64,000 bases of DNA from Moringa oleifera (taxonomy: Eukaryota > Streptophyta > Magnoliopsida > Brassicales > Moringaceae), in the NCBI GenBank assembly GCA_021397835.1, contig JAJFZO010000581.1, positions 62,001 through 126,000 on the forward strand. The letters are read 5' to 3'. Below are positions 1 to 24,161 of this stretch, one piece after another. The notes beneath the pieces were generated by a model. That model made no database searches. It saw only the letters and a list, made by a program, of their open reading frames with translations, and was not told the origin of the DNA. Each line of letters opens with the position of its first letter. Positions within the stretch are counted from its first letter, which is position 1. A program made the position numbers and the translations under genes.

Positions 1-2861
1 TGCATATCTGGCAGATCATGATGGCTGAGTAGTAGTAATATGTGGGGTATGTGCATGTGGTGTGCGTGCGTGTGTGACTGTGTCAGCTGTTAGTTATACA
101 TGGCTCAAGAGTCCTTGATTGTTGTTTTTATCATTTGGTTATGACTGACGGCATGCTTGTGCTAAAGCTTTTGAATGAAAAAAATGGCATAAAACTAAAG
201 TTTCACTTTACATTTCTGCAAGAATAAGTAGATTTTGAACATCATCGTGCCTCACAATCAGCCTTTGCACTTCTAGCTGTCTTGTACTAATCATCAAACT
301 GTGCCCCTATTTTGTTCATTGGTTACCCCAAATTGTGCAAACTTATTTTGCAACTCAAAAACTCTTAATTTTAGCTTCACAAATATCACGGACTGGATTG
401 CAGGCATCGATGCTTCTCTTGCCTTAGTTTCATCTGTACAATAGATTTTATTAATCCTTTACCAATTATCTAATAAATGTTTTAACTTGAAAGTTGCTTG
501 TAAGAATCTATAATTAACATTTTTATCTAAAGAAGAAAACGAATCTACAGGTAATAAGTTTACAGAAAAAGAATTTTTTGTTTCTGTTTTTTTTGAAGAG
601 ATTACTTCATCATCTTCCATCACTTTACATGGACATTTTAGCTTATAGCAGCTGTTAGTAGACATTTGAAAGAAAGATAATGATCATAAGTAATACATTA
701 ACCAATTACCCTTTTTTAGGGGATATGTTATTTCAAGGACATGAGCTCCTTTATGGCAGCCTATAACAGGCTTTGATGAAATATATAGAGAAAATTGGGT
801 GACAGTGCAATGGTTCTATGTACTGGCATCAAGGGATAGGCATGACTGGAAGAATTTTCGGGAAATTGTTATTATTGATTTAATCGCTGAATATTGGATC
901 CTGTGTTTTTGTGCTGATCCTTATGGTTAATTGGACAAGTCTACATATCAGTCCATACTCATAACCTTTTAGACATCTGTTTTACTTGAGCATTGCACCA
1001 GATTTATTGAAAATTCATGATGAGGTGGAAGGAAAATGAAATACTTTTATGGTTAAATTTTTGAATTCTTTGATTCTATGTGATGTGATTTATGAGCATT
1101 AGGCACCTATGAACATGAGTCACATATGAAAATATGCTATTTGCCATTAAGGGGGCTTCTATAAACAAACACATTAGTTATTCTTCATGAGAACTGCATG
1201 TGAAAAATTGAATAACCATTTAACCTACTGAGTGTATGAATAGAGAGAGGGGATTTAATTTGTTGTTTACTTGTAAATGTCTGTCGTGAGCAATAAACAT
1301 ATTTCTTGTATGTCAATTTATGTTGTTTGCATGATCAAAATATTGATGTGCATATGCAAGTATTCTCATCTTAATGCATTCAAGGTAAAAAAATGACGTA
1401 AACCTACTGATGTGGTGCACATGCATGTTGCAAGCTTTTGATCGAAAAGCTTTTGAGAAATCTGAATAGCTTTGTTAATGCTTATAATCTGAAAGCGATG
1501 TGACAGTCTCCCAGGAGACGCGAGGCCTCCAGTATAAGGAAGTCCTGCTTCTGAATATTTTCTTTTATACACGTGTCTTCTTTGAACAAGTTTTACTCTT
1601 TATGCGGTAAAGTAGTCGAAATGATACATATGATCCTGGGTAAAGCAGAAACTTTGAGAATAGATTAGTTCCCCACACTATCCTGAGTATTTGGGATATT
1701 TTTCTAGCATCTGAGTTCATGAAGAAGGTTGTCATGTCTAGAATAATTCAGAGCACCCACTTCAAACTTTTGGTCGGGGCTAAGTTTCATGTTATTACCT
1801 TTTCTTTGAAGTTATCCTTTGAGGATATGTGTTCCTTTAGAGGTTGTCTGGCTCCCCTGGAATGGCTCACAAAGCAGCCAAAAATGCAGCAATCATTTAT
1901 CCAGTAAGTCTGTTTGCCACATACCAGGCCCCCTCTCCTTTAACTCTTGCAAGCCTGCCACGTGTAAAAGGGAGGGAGTCTACTCAGAATAGACTTAGGT
2001 TTATCTAATTGAAGAGAGAGAGGATGTGTGTTATGAGCATCTAAGTTTTCGTTCTATCTATGTTTGTCTTTCATTCCCAAAAATTCTGGGATGTTTTGGC
2101 ATCCTGTCTGATATTTAGACAGGTTATACGGTTTAACTTAAAAGTTCGCAATCATGCTGGTGCATGCATATCAGTTTATGATCTGATTGTTTTCTGATCA
2201 GTCGGCCTGATCATTCTTTTGATTTTCAATGCCTGATACACACATTTTCATCTCTGTAAATCTCTGAAATGTCCATACAACTTCTTTGAAACATTTCAGG
2301 AAGAATGTTAGAACAGTTTCTGTATCCAAACTCTTTGTCACGGCTAGAAACCTTGGACATTGGAATAACTTGAAATTGGCAATGCAGGAACAGGGAGAAC
2401 ACGCCAGAAGGTGATTTTGGATCTCACGCTTATTCCCTCAGGACATGGATGTGAAATTAGACTTCAGCTCCAACTCAGGAAGAAAGATGTGCAACTCAGA
2501 CATCAAATTTCTCTGGTTGAGTTTCACCTCATGTAATTGATACTAGTCTGTCTGTTATTCCCGTTTGCTAATAGCGATTCTGTTACTTATCTTTTGTCTT
2601 TGTAAAATAGATAAATTCTGTAGTTTATTGATTAAATTAAACCTAGGGATTCCATCAAAATTTCTAGCTGGCCAGTTTATCTTGCTGTCAGATGGGCCTG
2701 CTAGTGCACTTCAGAAGGTTTATAATTTTGTTTAGTGTTCACATGCTTTACTTCCCATTTTGTTGTGATGTTGCTTAATCACGATTAGGTCTGATATTGA
2801 TGATTAACACTTTAACGGGGACTCTTTTTTTTTTTTTTTTTCCTAACTCTCCCAGCCCCTT

Positions 2862-2892
<31 letters not shown>

Positions 2893-3154
2893 CGCCCGAT
2901 TTGAGGAGTGTTCGGGTGATCAAGAAAAGGATGCCCTGCATCCCCATAACAGATTTTATGAGCCATATGTATCAAAACTCACCAAACTCCAAATTCTTGT
3001 ATTTATGCATTTAATTACTAGGAAAAAAAAAAACCTAGAAGAACTCACTATTGCATGCCATTATCACAATTACCATTCTCTTAGTTTCACCCATTTTCGT
3101 CAGCTCCCACGTCAAGCAAAATTTCAACACTTCCAGGGCTTTGCTTGTTTAAGT
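1..3154. other. Intergenic, no gene supported
   Basis: AT-rich DNA with only short, unsupported open frames. The first 30 bases could be the last codons of a plus-strand gene entering from the left (an open frame stops at about base 29), but this is too short to assign. The only strong landmark is a T17 tract at 2825-2841 followed by a 29-base C tract at 2862-2890. The last part is probably the 3' flank of the minus-strand acyltransferase. Confidence 0.6.
2825..2890. repeat. Poly-T then 29-base poly-C homopolymer
   Basis: Seventeen T residues (2825-2841) are followed, after a short pyrimidine stretch, by an uninterrupted run of 29 C (2862-2890) leading into GGCGCCC. The complementary strand is G29. 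Such a run can form G-quadruplex or i-motif structures and is also a typical sequencing or assembly trouble spot, so the exact length is uncertain. Confidence 0.9.
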
Positions 3155-5880
3155 TCATTGTAGGTTGTCGAGGAAGCAGCGAGAGAAAGCACTGATGGTT
3201 TGCGGGAGCAAGCCGATCCTCACATCAATGCCTCGGAAATCGGTCGGATTCTGCATGAAGTATGCAACCTGTGGGACAGGAGGGAAGAGAGGAGAAGCAG
3301 CGGCTGCTGCTTCTCCTTGAAGAAAATGGACCTTGTGGAAGGGCATCCTTGTCCAATCTGAAACCAAGGTAAGCTCCCGGAGAGGAGGGAGGCTGCCTTG
3401 TGGCCCTTCCAGTGCCGCAATGTATGCGTCGACGTAGTCGTTGTTCACCGAGTTCTTGGCTTCCTTTATCTTCTCGACAATGGCCTCATGGGTTCCTTTG
3501 TCCAGCTCTCCGGCTGTTAGTGCAACTGAGGCGAGCACGTAAGCGTTGCCACTGAAGCCTTTTGGAAGCGGAGGCACCATCTTGTTCCTTGTGTCCACTG
3601 CAAATTGCAGGCACACCATTGCTTCCTTCCTCAGCCCCAAAGCCTTGGTCCTTGCCTGAAGGATACTTGTTATTTCATGGAGGATAAATCACGTACAGTA
3701 CTGTCAAAGTAACTGGTAGACAAAATTTTTGCCTGTAATAAAGACATTAATGTTCCTGAACAAGAAAACTTGGGCAAAGCTCAATTGGCCACAGCGGAGG
3801 TAGCCTGTTGGCAGCTTCTACATACCATCCTTAATATATTATCTTGTCTGTACAGACATGACAAACTATACTAAGATTAATTATTGAAGTTATTACAGGC
3901 ACTTGAATTTGAATATTGCTCAAATATTGTTGATTTCTCTCTTTGTTAAGCTGTCCTTTTGCCAATATTTTGCTGATATATAATTATGTAAATCTCGTTA
4001 AATACTAATATTCTTATTGTTTTGGTATGTGGGTCTCATGCGGGATTTCAGGTTCATGATGCATAAACTTTTGCAGAATAAGTCTCATTCAGCCACATAG
4101 TTTGAAGGCAAAATTTCGTCATCTGGCCAGCTAGTTGAAGATTATCATATATTAGATCAAGATCTGTCCTATCTACTCAGTACTTTGTGTTATTATCTTC
4201 ATTTTGAACAACCAAGAAAATCCCAGAGAATTTCTTGGGTTATAAGTAAAAATCATCCAAGTTTAATGATCATGCAAGATTTTTAAAATTCAAAAGGTTA
4301 GCATAAACCAACTGTAATAGCTAAGAAAACTAACCTTCCATAAGTGAGCAGCCAGCAACTCAAAAGATGAACATTGAGAGTTACCTCTGCTCGCACGAAC
4401 GGCTCTCCTCTTCAGTCTCTCTATCACTGCACCACTAAGATGAAAGGTCTTGAGAACATAATTTGAGGATCCCATCTGGGCAACTTCCTTTTGCCCTCCA
4501 AGCTTCTTATCTATGCTGCAATTAGGGTTACTAGCTGCCTGTTTTATCAACTGAAAGAGATGATCTATGGCTGCAGCCTTGGTCATCGGGTTTGAGCTTG
4601 TGGGCTGTTCTGCAATTCCTTTATGAGCAAAGAAGTTAGTCACCAGCAACCTCCCTCTAACATGCACTGGTTTGTGCAGCTCATGATCATGAGCTTCCGT
4701 TTCCTTCATGATAGCAGAATTGGAAGTCCATGCACAGAGAAAATTGTATGTGGCTGGTCCATCGAACAAGGCGTGGCTTGCCCCGATACCGATCGAGTAG
4801 CCACCACAACCGAACTGGGTCACCTACAGCACATCATTCCATGTAAAATGTTTAAAGGTTATGAGCTTAGACTAATAATATATACCTCATGAAGTTTCAA
4901 ATTCTTTAGTTTCTCTATGTTTCGATTTGCTATTATATGTGGAGATCGATGATCATCTTATAAGAGATAGGGGGGACATAAAAATTTTCCGTTTCTTTTT
5001 GGATTGTACCTCTAAAAATTATGCAGTAGTTGATTTCATCATGGTTGCTTATGTGCAAATTAAAAGCATATAGCTTCATGAGTACCTTAAAACCATAGGT
5101 TCTCATATTTGTCACAGGTTGATCCCAAGTGATTGTTGACATTTTTACAGGAGGAAATAGCTAGTTTCCATGGCTAGGATGGGGCAGCTTGTGACTCACA
5201 ACTCATAGGATAGATCGAGAAGAAGATGGAGGAGGAACTAGAACTATTGGAAACCCTAAGAGAGGCTTGTGTGACAAGTAATGAAATAACGAGTTACGAC
5301 AGGTGATCTCTTGATCCTTAAAAAGAGAGAAAACATGATTTTTCCAGGAAAAAAGCGAGTTTCTTAGGTTATTATACTAGTCCACAATAATGTAAATTCT
5401 ACAAGCTTGAAGAGAAGTTCTTATCAGTACCTGGGCAACAAATAAAGGCATATCAGAGAAATTTCCATTGAAAGCAGGCTTATGCACTAGATTCTCAAAG
5501 AATTCATTGTACTCAGACAGGTCTCCAAGCTCTGAGATCTTGACTTGGGTCACTGCCTCGGCTAGAATTGCACCACTGTTGTTGCACCAAAGATTGAGCT
5601 TACCGTCCCTAGGGTTCAAGCTCAGCCTACCTGCAGCTGGGTACCAAACCGCTAGGGTCTCTTCCAGTCCAGATTTCAAGCTAGAAAACACTGAATGAAG
5701 TGAAAGATTCTGGTGAGCTGAAGAGGGTTTGTAAAAGAAAACTAAGTACATAAGCAGCGGACACTGCCTGTCCAAATTGGAGAGACGGAGAACTTCCTGT
5801 GTATGAACGGATTTTGAGTAGACAGGCACCACTTTTGTGCAACAAACTGCTGGATAACGTCCACCATGTTGTGTCGCCAT
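3155..5880 (-). CDS. BAHD (HXXXD-type) acyltransferase, 3 exons
   Basis: Coding exons on the minus strand are 5431-5880, 4335-4823 and 3155-3655; all introns are GT-AG in phase 0, giving 479 aa, a normal BAHD length. The family moves an acyl group from acyl-CoA to an alcohol or amine in the cytosol. The catalytic HXXXD motif is present as HALFD (residues about 167-171). The C-terminal structural motif, usually DFGWG, is degenerate here: the aligned residues read HFLQG (about 423-427), after the usual SDWTRMPF stretch. The start at 5880 (MATQHGG) is preferred over an upstream in-frame Met at 5970 because family members begin near there. The position next to PICKLE matches Arabidopsis At4g31910 (BAT1/PIZ, linked to brassinosteroid homeostasis) beside At4g31900, and At2g25150 near At2g25170. 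A BAT1-like role is therefore inferred, but the substrate is not shown by sequence. Confidence 0.9.
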
Positions 5881-7727
5881 GAATGCAAGATCGTTGCTTT
5901 GTTGTGTGTTGCAGGCCTTAATTTGTGTGTGAGAGAGAAAGAAGAGAAGGCTTGTGAATATAAAGAACACAAGTTAAGAGGTTAGATTCGTAGGAGCCAA
6001 CCTACATGTCTTTTCACAGAGTTGTTTATGGCACTCATGACACACGAGAATGATTTATAATATCCTTTCTTTTTTTATTAGTAAAATGCTTTGCATGGTA
6101 CTGTGTTTTTGTGTATGAAAAGAATTGATCAGGTTAAGCCGCCGACTCGACTCCCTTATCTGGCTCGCACTCGAGGGGGTGACCATGACCCTCTACCTGT
6201 TTCTATGATCTAAGCTCTAAAAAATAACCATCCAAGAATAGGCTCCAATGTCCATGTAGTGTGGGTCCTATACATGAGTCTCCATTGTTATAACACTTTC
6301 AGCTTTTACAGCAGTCACATTTCCTTCCTTTGGCACAGAAGATTACATTCTTACAAACCTACAAAGTAGATAAGCTGATCATTCGACCCCGATGATGGAG
6401 TTTAGGTACGAGAAATTTCAACCAGAGATTCCATGCAACAGCAACCTATACAGAGACTAATTAAGAGTAAACAAAAAGATGGGAGAAAAGGAAACAAAAG
6501 AGGCTTTTGTTCTCTTGTTTTGTTTAACAGAAAAAAAGGTAGACAAGTTGATGAGAGCAAGAAAGAGGTGTGGGGTGAAGCTGGTGGGAAGGACAGGTTG
6601 GCATGTCTGAAGAACACCGTATAGTATAGGAGCGTGCGTCCCCAATGTATATACATTTATATGAATGTTTTGTGTACGCGCGTATGTTTTTGCGTAGGGA
6701 TAGAGAGAGCGGTATTTAGGGAGTTGGTGCATGAAAGAAAGCATGCGTGGGCTTGAAGCCGAGGGCTGTCTGTTGTTGTCTCCACTTACGGAGCATTTGC
6801 CTGATTTTCAGGTCTCTCTTTTTCTCTTCTTTATCTTCTCACCTTCTCTCATCCACCCTTTTCTCCTTTTGGCAGTGCCTGCAGCTTCTCTGTGACTATG
6901 TCCACTATACTATATAGCCATTATTAGTCTCAAAGGAACGTTCTTCTTTTTTTTTTTTTCATTCAGTGCCTTCAGCTTTGCCTTCAGCTTTATTAGATAG
7001 GCATACAATGCTGATATCCATGTCTTCTTAAACATACTAATCTCCATCTTTTTTATACCAATACCCAACAAAAATATTATAAGGTAAAAAGAGATATAAA
7101 GGGTAGAGAACAAAGTGAACGCAGCTGAAATGATAGTAGGAATAATATAAAGTCATAAGCTATCAAGTCATTAAGGAATTTGATACCAAATTTGTGAACC
7201 CTAGAAGCCACTCAAAGGGATACTTCACAACACATTGTATTAATTTAGCTGCTAAGTGAAGCATTGTAGAATTAAGTGAAGCATGGGCCTCCAGGAAGGG
7301 CAGCTAGAAGCCACTCACGATAGTCAAGCCTAGAACATAAGAATTCTAAAATGCAGGTATAGTTTCAAAAGTTATTGTAGTCTCACTGCAAGCATATTCT
7401 GGAACTGTATAAAAAATGTCTACCTACTTGAGGCAACCAACTTTACCAAACTCCAAACTACTCTGGTAAATACTGTTAACTACTGAGACAAAAAGGTGTC
7501 TACCAAGTTTACCAAGAAACTGGTAAATGTGGTTAAAAAGGTTCTAAAATAGTCTAATCCACCACATCACTATGCATTTAATTAATCCAATATAATGATC
7601 CCTGGCTCAGATGTCTTCTTTCCTCCCGCAGCATCTTCTTCTGTTCAACACCACGTGCACAAGTAGAAAAATTACAATCTCATTGTTTCATGTTATATTT
7701 AACTGGAAAGTTTGTATCAGACACCTG
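5881..7727. other. Intergenic: acyltransferase promoter and PICKLE 3' flank
   Basis: No coding sequence is supported. Open frames at 6402-6744 and 6910-7113 are low-complexity and have no splice context. The segment near 5900-6400 should hold the acyltransferase promoter. A 14-base direct repeat (CTAGAAGCCACTCA) occurs at about 7201 and again near 7301, which suggests a small local duplication. Confidence 0.5.
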
Positions 7728-18187
<10,460 letters not shown>

Positions 18188-19530
18188 ATTCTGCAAGACA
18201 CACAGACACTCTTATTTATAAATCATAATCTATAAAGCAAACAGTGAGAACTCCAGATAGCTTAATAATAAAATTTGATTAAAAAAATGGAAAATAGGAA
18301 GAAGCAATCAAGTTTATAGCTAAAACCAAATATTAACCGATGTTCTTGTATATCACTGACAACTTCAAGGTTAGCTGATTCTATTACAATTGGAGATATC
18401 CATTCAAACAATTAACTACTCGTGCATGTTTGTTGACACCAAAAATCAGCTTTAGCATTTAGAGGGAAACCCTTATACTAAATCTACACTTCCCTCTTTT
18501 GTGTCAACCTTGAACTATTCATTTTCCTTTTTCCAAAATCACTCAGAACCTTTAATGGTCTGAAACCTCATTGGACCATCATATTCTCTACTACACATCT
18601 ACTCATTTTAGAGCTATTAAACAAACTCCTTAAGACATAGTACTCTAAAGGAAAGTGACAGAGCATGCTTAACAATCTGCCTCTACAACATGGTAACATA
18701 TAATTTCACTGCAATTATTCATCAAAATGGACCGTGATTCATAGCATACTAGTGGACCTCTACTGTCTGACCAATCCACTCATTTACAAGTTGTGCTTAT
18801 CTACTAATCTAACTACCAGCCTAGCAAAAAGAGTTAGAGAACCCAAAAGGCACTTGAAATACATTGGATAGCATCATTCAAACTTTAAACCCAAAAGTGT
18901 CTTTTCTGAGGCTGCTTATTTCATCAAATTGAGTATCAACTCAGCATACCCCTACTGTCCAATCACCATTATCTATTATACCTAAGAACATCAAACTCCA
19001 CTTATAATCACCCATCTTCCACTGACAACATGAAGATAGACTTTTACCTTATTTGCAGAGATATCAACAGAGTCGGTAAACAATGATTCTTTCACTGATT
19101 GCTAGACCTTTTCTGTTCTCTTCTTTTCTATTTTTTTAAATGTATTTTTATCAGGTGCCTCTCTTGTGAATTCCTTATCTACCTGGTTGCTCCTAATTTG
19201 GAAATCTTTATGAATTTTAGATGCTCATTACACGTAGATTAAATTTCAAATTCAATTTAAATGGTGCCAAATTTGTTCCACGAGTATATGGGCATTTACA
19301 CATTAAAAAAGACATTCCTATCTTCTGTTACCAAAAAACTCTCTTTCTTTTCTAGACCACGGGATAATTTGTACGAATGCATATCGTTGTGCCAGCGTGG
19401 CAAGATGCACAAACAGAAATTAAATAAATACCAAGATCGAGTCACTATTTCCTACTGAAGTTATGGACCTACCTTGTAAGTATGCATATAATAAATACAA
19501 ACAACCACATCAATATCTAAATGATTCCAT

Positions 19531-19573
<43 letters not shown>

Positions 19574-21840
19574 CTTCCCTAACAAAAGTAATATAATAAT
19601 AATTTCTAATGACACTTTGGGCCAAAAGAACAACCAGGTTCCTCATTTCAACATCATCACTGATGGCATAAAAGCAGCCACCAATAAGAACAATAGGTTT
19701 CAGGTTTTCAGATAAGCTGGACATCAGGAACAATTCTTTCTAGATCACATAAACAATTTTTGTTTGATGAACACATATTTTAGACATACTTGTAGATCAA
19801 TACCTTGCGTTTTCGTTATATTGCACTTTTCTAGCTCAATTGAGACACAAGAAGAAGGTTTCTCTTCAAATGTTAGGAGAAGTTTGGTCACAAGAAGATG
19901 AAGTCACAACACTATTGATCTGCATGAGTTATGGTTATAATTCCTTTAGCAATAAGCCACTAAGTGAAAATGGAGAAAAATGGTGTTTGAGGATATGATA
20001 CAAAAACATCAAAACCATTACTGATCCAGAAGATTGGAATACCAACTTATATAGATAAATCTCATCTCGCAGTCCATAACAGCAAGAAACAGTCAAACAA
20101 TACTCTAGGGCTCCCAACTCAAAGATAGAGAATCTTGTCACCAACGGGCATACAAATACAAAAGCCAACATGTTTATAGTACAATGTATTCCCATTTTTA
20201 TGGTCCCATACATTATCAGCACGCTGTAAAAGAGCCCCGCAAATATACAACTGGAAAAAGGTTATAATATAAGTCAGGTAACTAACTTTTTCTAGGTATT
20301 TCTTTAAATATCGAAGTTGTATGCTAGTCATATCCTTAACCCTTATTTACAATTGGATCCTCGTTTATTTAAGTAGCATGCAAAATGCAAAAGTACAATA
20401 ATATGCAGCGCATTAAAAGTGTCCACAGAAACTCATTACCCAGCACGTAAATGTTTCCATCTACAACCACACCCATCAAAAAACTGCACGTGGCATCAAA
20501 CTAAGAAAAGAAGCAAACTTAGCAACAACACTAAAGCAGCATTTTTTTTTTTAATAGTTTCTTGAACCTTGATCATATTTGTTATCACAAAACCAAGCAC
20601 AACTTCCAAATCTAAGCTTCGTAAAATCAGTAGCCAATATTTGTTCAGACACAAAAGCCATATCAGGTATAAGTTACATGTCCACCTAGAAATATAAAGA
20701 CCGTTTCTCTTTTCACATTGTGCAAACTACTTCAGTGCATATACTGAATAAAGCTTTATGGTAGTTCATTTTTATTGAGTTTTTCAAAATTATAGTGCAT
20801 ACACTGAACAAACTCAACCTCATACGCCACGTATATGACTTGCTCTTCTTACTGCTTCTCATTTTATCTTCTCAGTCAATTCTAAGCTATATTGCTCCTT
20901 TAACTGAACGATTGAAAAACTTTAGACAACCATTTTATTGGTATCAACAATGATCTTATGCTTTTTTATGTTCCCTTTCCTTCCTATCTAATTGAGCCCT
21001 CATGCTTCTCTTTAAGGAAGTGATGAAGCCTCCTCATTACCTAAATGAACTGAATAATAAACAGACTATCAACATGAACCGGGTAAAAGAGGAAGACATA
21101 TGCACAGACTCAATTGGTGAAGAGACATAAATCCTAAATTTTGATCCATGGATATCTAATAAATATCTGAGAATTTACAAAATCACATCACTCATTCAGA
21201 AACAAAAGCAATGTCAGGACACCATAAACCCTCAAGACTTGCAACTCACCATAAAATCTTAAGAGCTGCAACTCAAATAAAAGCATGACTAGTCATCAGT
21301 CATAAACTTACTATGTCTTTCGGCCCTGATCAACCCTAAAACCAATGAACCACTCTACAAAACTATGAACAAGCCCACATTAGAATTCCGAAACCAAAAG
21401 TAAAATTCATGCAAAAATACATTACATTTGCAAAGCCAGGTAAAACATTCAAAATCAACCGCCATTTCCACAACTCCTTAAAGGGATATATCTAAACATG
21501 AATCCGCATATATGTGGGTGTCTGCGAACATATCCATATATACATATAGAGAGAGAGAGAGACAGAGAGAGTTTACCGAGATAAATTCAGTAGTTTTATG
21601 CTGCTAGCCTGCTGGTTGATGAAGTGCTGCGCATGAAGTTATTCGATGTTAGTGGAGCAAGGTAAGACTTCTAATGGAAGGCAGTTAAAAGACAAAGCCT
21701 TTACCTGGGATTGACGGATCCTGGCACCCAATTCTGCCGGAACCCGAAGCCGAATTTTGAGATGGGGATATGTAATAAGTAATATGGAAAGAGAGCCAAA
21801 AAGCGGTGATTATAGAGTGTAAGTTATTAGATGGTGGGAA
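18188..21840 (-). promoter_or_regulatory. PKL: Predicted PICKLE 5' leader with a 3.4-kb intron and TATA box
   Basis: Three bases before the PKL ATG is an acceptor (TCTTGCAG, exon from 18190). Upstream on the same strand are two candidate non-coding exons: 21577-21626, bounded by GCGCAG and a CG|GTAAAC donor, and one ending at 21705 with CAG|GTAAAG. A TATA-like ATATAA (plus-strand 21861-21866) sits above the latter. The long intron contains only AT-rich DNA and a (TA)n tract, with no supportable gene. This leader structure is inferred from splice sites only. Confidence 0.5.
19533..19571. repeat. (TA)n microsatellite
   Basis: Uninterrupted TA dinucleotide run of about 39 bases within the predicted PICKLE leader intron. 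The repeated-tyrosine/isoleucine open frames across it on both strands are artefacts. Confidence 0.95.
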
Positions 21841-21866
21841 TGCTGACAGGGACACCTGGCTTATAT

Positions 21867-24161
21867 TGGGGCATGCCTTTCCTATAATTACCATCAAGAG
21901 CATGGATTTGTAACACATTTCTTTGGATATATTAGTCTTTTTGTAAAGAAAAACCTACCGCTAATTGACTAAATTACTGATATTTGCCTTGGTAGATGCA
22001 TGGATAAGTAGGAAGATATTAGGGCTAAATTACCAAAATGGGAAAGGAGTTGTGAAGGACATCACCGTATGTTAAATGAAAATAAATACTTCCTAAAGAG
22101 TGAGATAATTCAACAACCCTTAAATTAAATAAATTATTTTCAAATAACATCCAAAGTTACGCTTCAAATATTTTTAATCGGCATGGATTCAATTTTATTT
22201 ACAAATTTATTAGCATTCTCAATTATTATCAAAATATTTAAATTATATTTTTAAAAATACTCTCAATGTTTACTAAAGTTTGATATCTTGAAAAATAAAT
22301 ATAATTAAAAATAATGTACACTAAAACTTAAAATATAAAAATGCAATAAGTGATTGATGGAGTTCTTTTGCGATAGCATTTTTCAAAATATATATATATG
22401 ATAAGGTATGTTCATGGATCAAAAAATTGTAACGAGTAAAGCATTAGAACGATATTATAAAAGATTAAAATAAAAAATTATTTAATAAATAATTAAAATA
22501 ATATTTTTATAATTTATAAAAATATTTGTATCTTAAATAAGATTAAATCATTTAGAAAAAAAGTGAAAATAAAAATGTAAAAGAATTTTTTCATTTTCTA
22601 AAGAAAATATCCCCTTAAGCAATTGAGATTGAATTGGAAGAGCAGCCCCTTTAACGGTTGTGACCATCGAGATTCATGAAGAAAGGAGAAAAGTCAAAGG
22701 GAACGGCAAGCTGAGTTGCAACTGTTGGAAGCAACTGAGTGGGGACAACTGGGATGTGGCCATCTTCTGTGTACGTGTCACTTCTGTAACAGAACCCAAA
22801 CCCATCAGTTATGAGAAGCTGAATTGTCAAAAGTCCAAACTAGTCCAACTCAAAATCTCGTTGGTTACTATTGAAAAGTTACAATTCTGAAATTCAAAAC
22901 CTCAGTTTCTCTGCGCCTACAGTTGAAGTCAAGGTAAATAAATAATTTTTATCTATTTTCATTTTTATCATAAATTAAAAATTAAAAATTGTTAATTAGG
23001 TTGAGCTAATCTGATTTTTAATCATTCTGACTTTTACTTTTTTTTAGTTTGACGTAAAAGATGTGCTGTAAACTGAAGTTACAAAATCTCTATTTGAATT
23101 CCATTGATTCAATATGTAATAATATATAATATAAAAATATATTAATTAATTTATATAAAATATACAAACAAATAATATATAGGTTTTAAAAAATTATTAT
23201 TTGGTATGAAATAAAAGGCATCCATCCCAAATCAAATCAAAATTTAGAAAAATAAAATTAAAAATGGAGTATAAGTCAAGTGTAATAATTTTAATTCAAA
23301 TTAAATCCAAAACATTTGAAAATTTACAAATTTATGTGGATGAAGCTGAAATATTCAATAATTTTAATAAAGATAAATTAAATTAAAAGTTTAAAATTAG
23401 AATGATTTACAATCGTAAGATGCATTAAAATATTTTTATTCAAATCTACCAACTTTTCAATCTAAGATTTTCTGCTGCTTAATTTTTGCACTTCTGCTTT
23501 GTCAATAGCTCAATGTTAACCATTCATCATCATCATCATCATATATATATATATATATATATACAAATGAGTCTAAAACTTGCATGTTCAGGAGAGAAAC
23601 AAAAACTAATAATAACTTTTAAGGAAAATCTGAAACTTTCAAAAAGGATTGCACATTAACGATGTAAAATTAAAATGAAACTTCCTATCCACAACATTAA
23701 GCTGTATGTAAAAGATTCAGAATGCCGATTTGCTGAGAAAAATAAATACCAACGATGGCAAGTCTTCTCAACAATTAACCATGAAAAATTCAAAAGAAAC
23801 ATCCGATATCTTTGATTAGCATCTCATAATATACAGCAAGAATTAGTACCACTTTTGGTCAAGAAGACATAGCTGCACAAAACTGGGCGACAAGTTCCTG
23901 AGCTAGTATATCGATATATAAGTTTCCACTATGTTAAAAAAAAAAAAATCTGTCAAGTTTACAAAATGTGCGTAGTGCTGTGTAAGATACCTCCTCTTCA
24001 CTACCAATGGCTGAGGCAAGGACAATGATCAGTATGTAAAACTTTGCTCAACCAATAGAAAGCCTCTAGCAAGCAAAAGCCTGCTGTTCCCTGTGAAATC
24101 AGGAGACTCAAAATAACGAAGAGTGGCAAGTTTAGGTGACAAAGATAACAATCCAATGTAT
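21867..24161. other. AT-rich intergenic stretch
   Basis: No gene seen. From about 22040 to 23500 the DNA is very AT-rich with short A/T homopolymers. A (CAT)n-(TA)n compound microsatellite lies at about 23525-23562. The part from about 23600 to 24161 is probably the 3' UTR and flank of the cytochrome b561 gene. Confidence 0.6.
23525..23562. repeat. Compound (CAT)n-(TA)n microsatellite
   Basis: Several CAT triplets are followed directly by about ten TA repeats. It is a simple-sequence repeat in intergenic DNA. Confidence 0.9.

Noticed and set aside
2775..2975. 66-aa minus-strand open frame with a poly-glycine stretch
   Set aside because: It is created by the C29 homopolymer; no domain or splice context.
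19461..19733. Open frames with Tyr-Ile repeats on both strands
   Set aside because: Pure translation of a (TA)n microsatellite.
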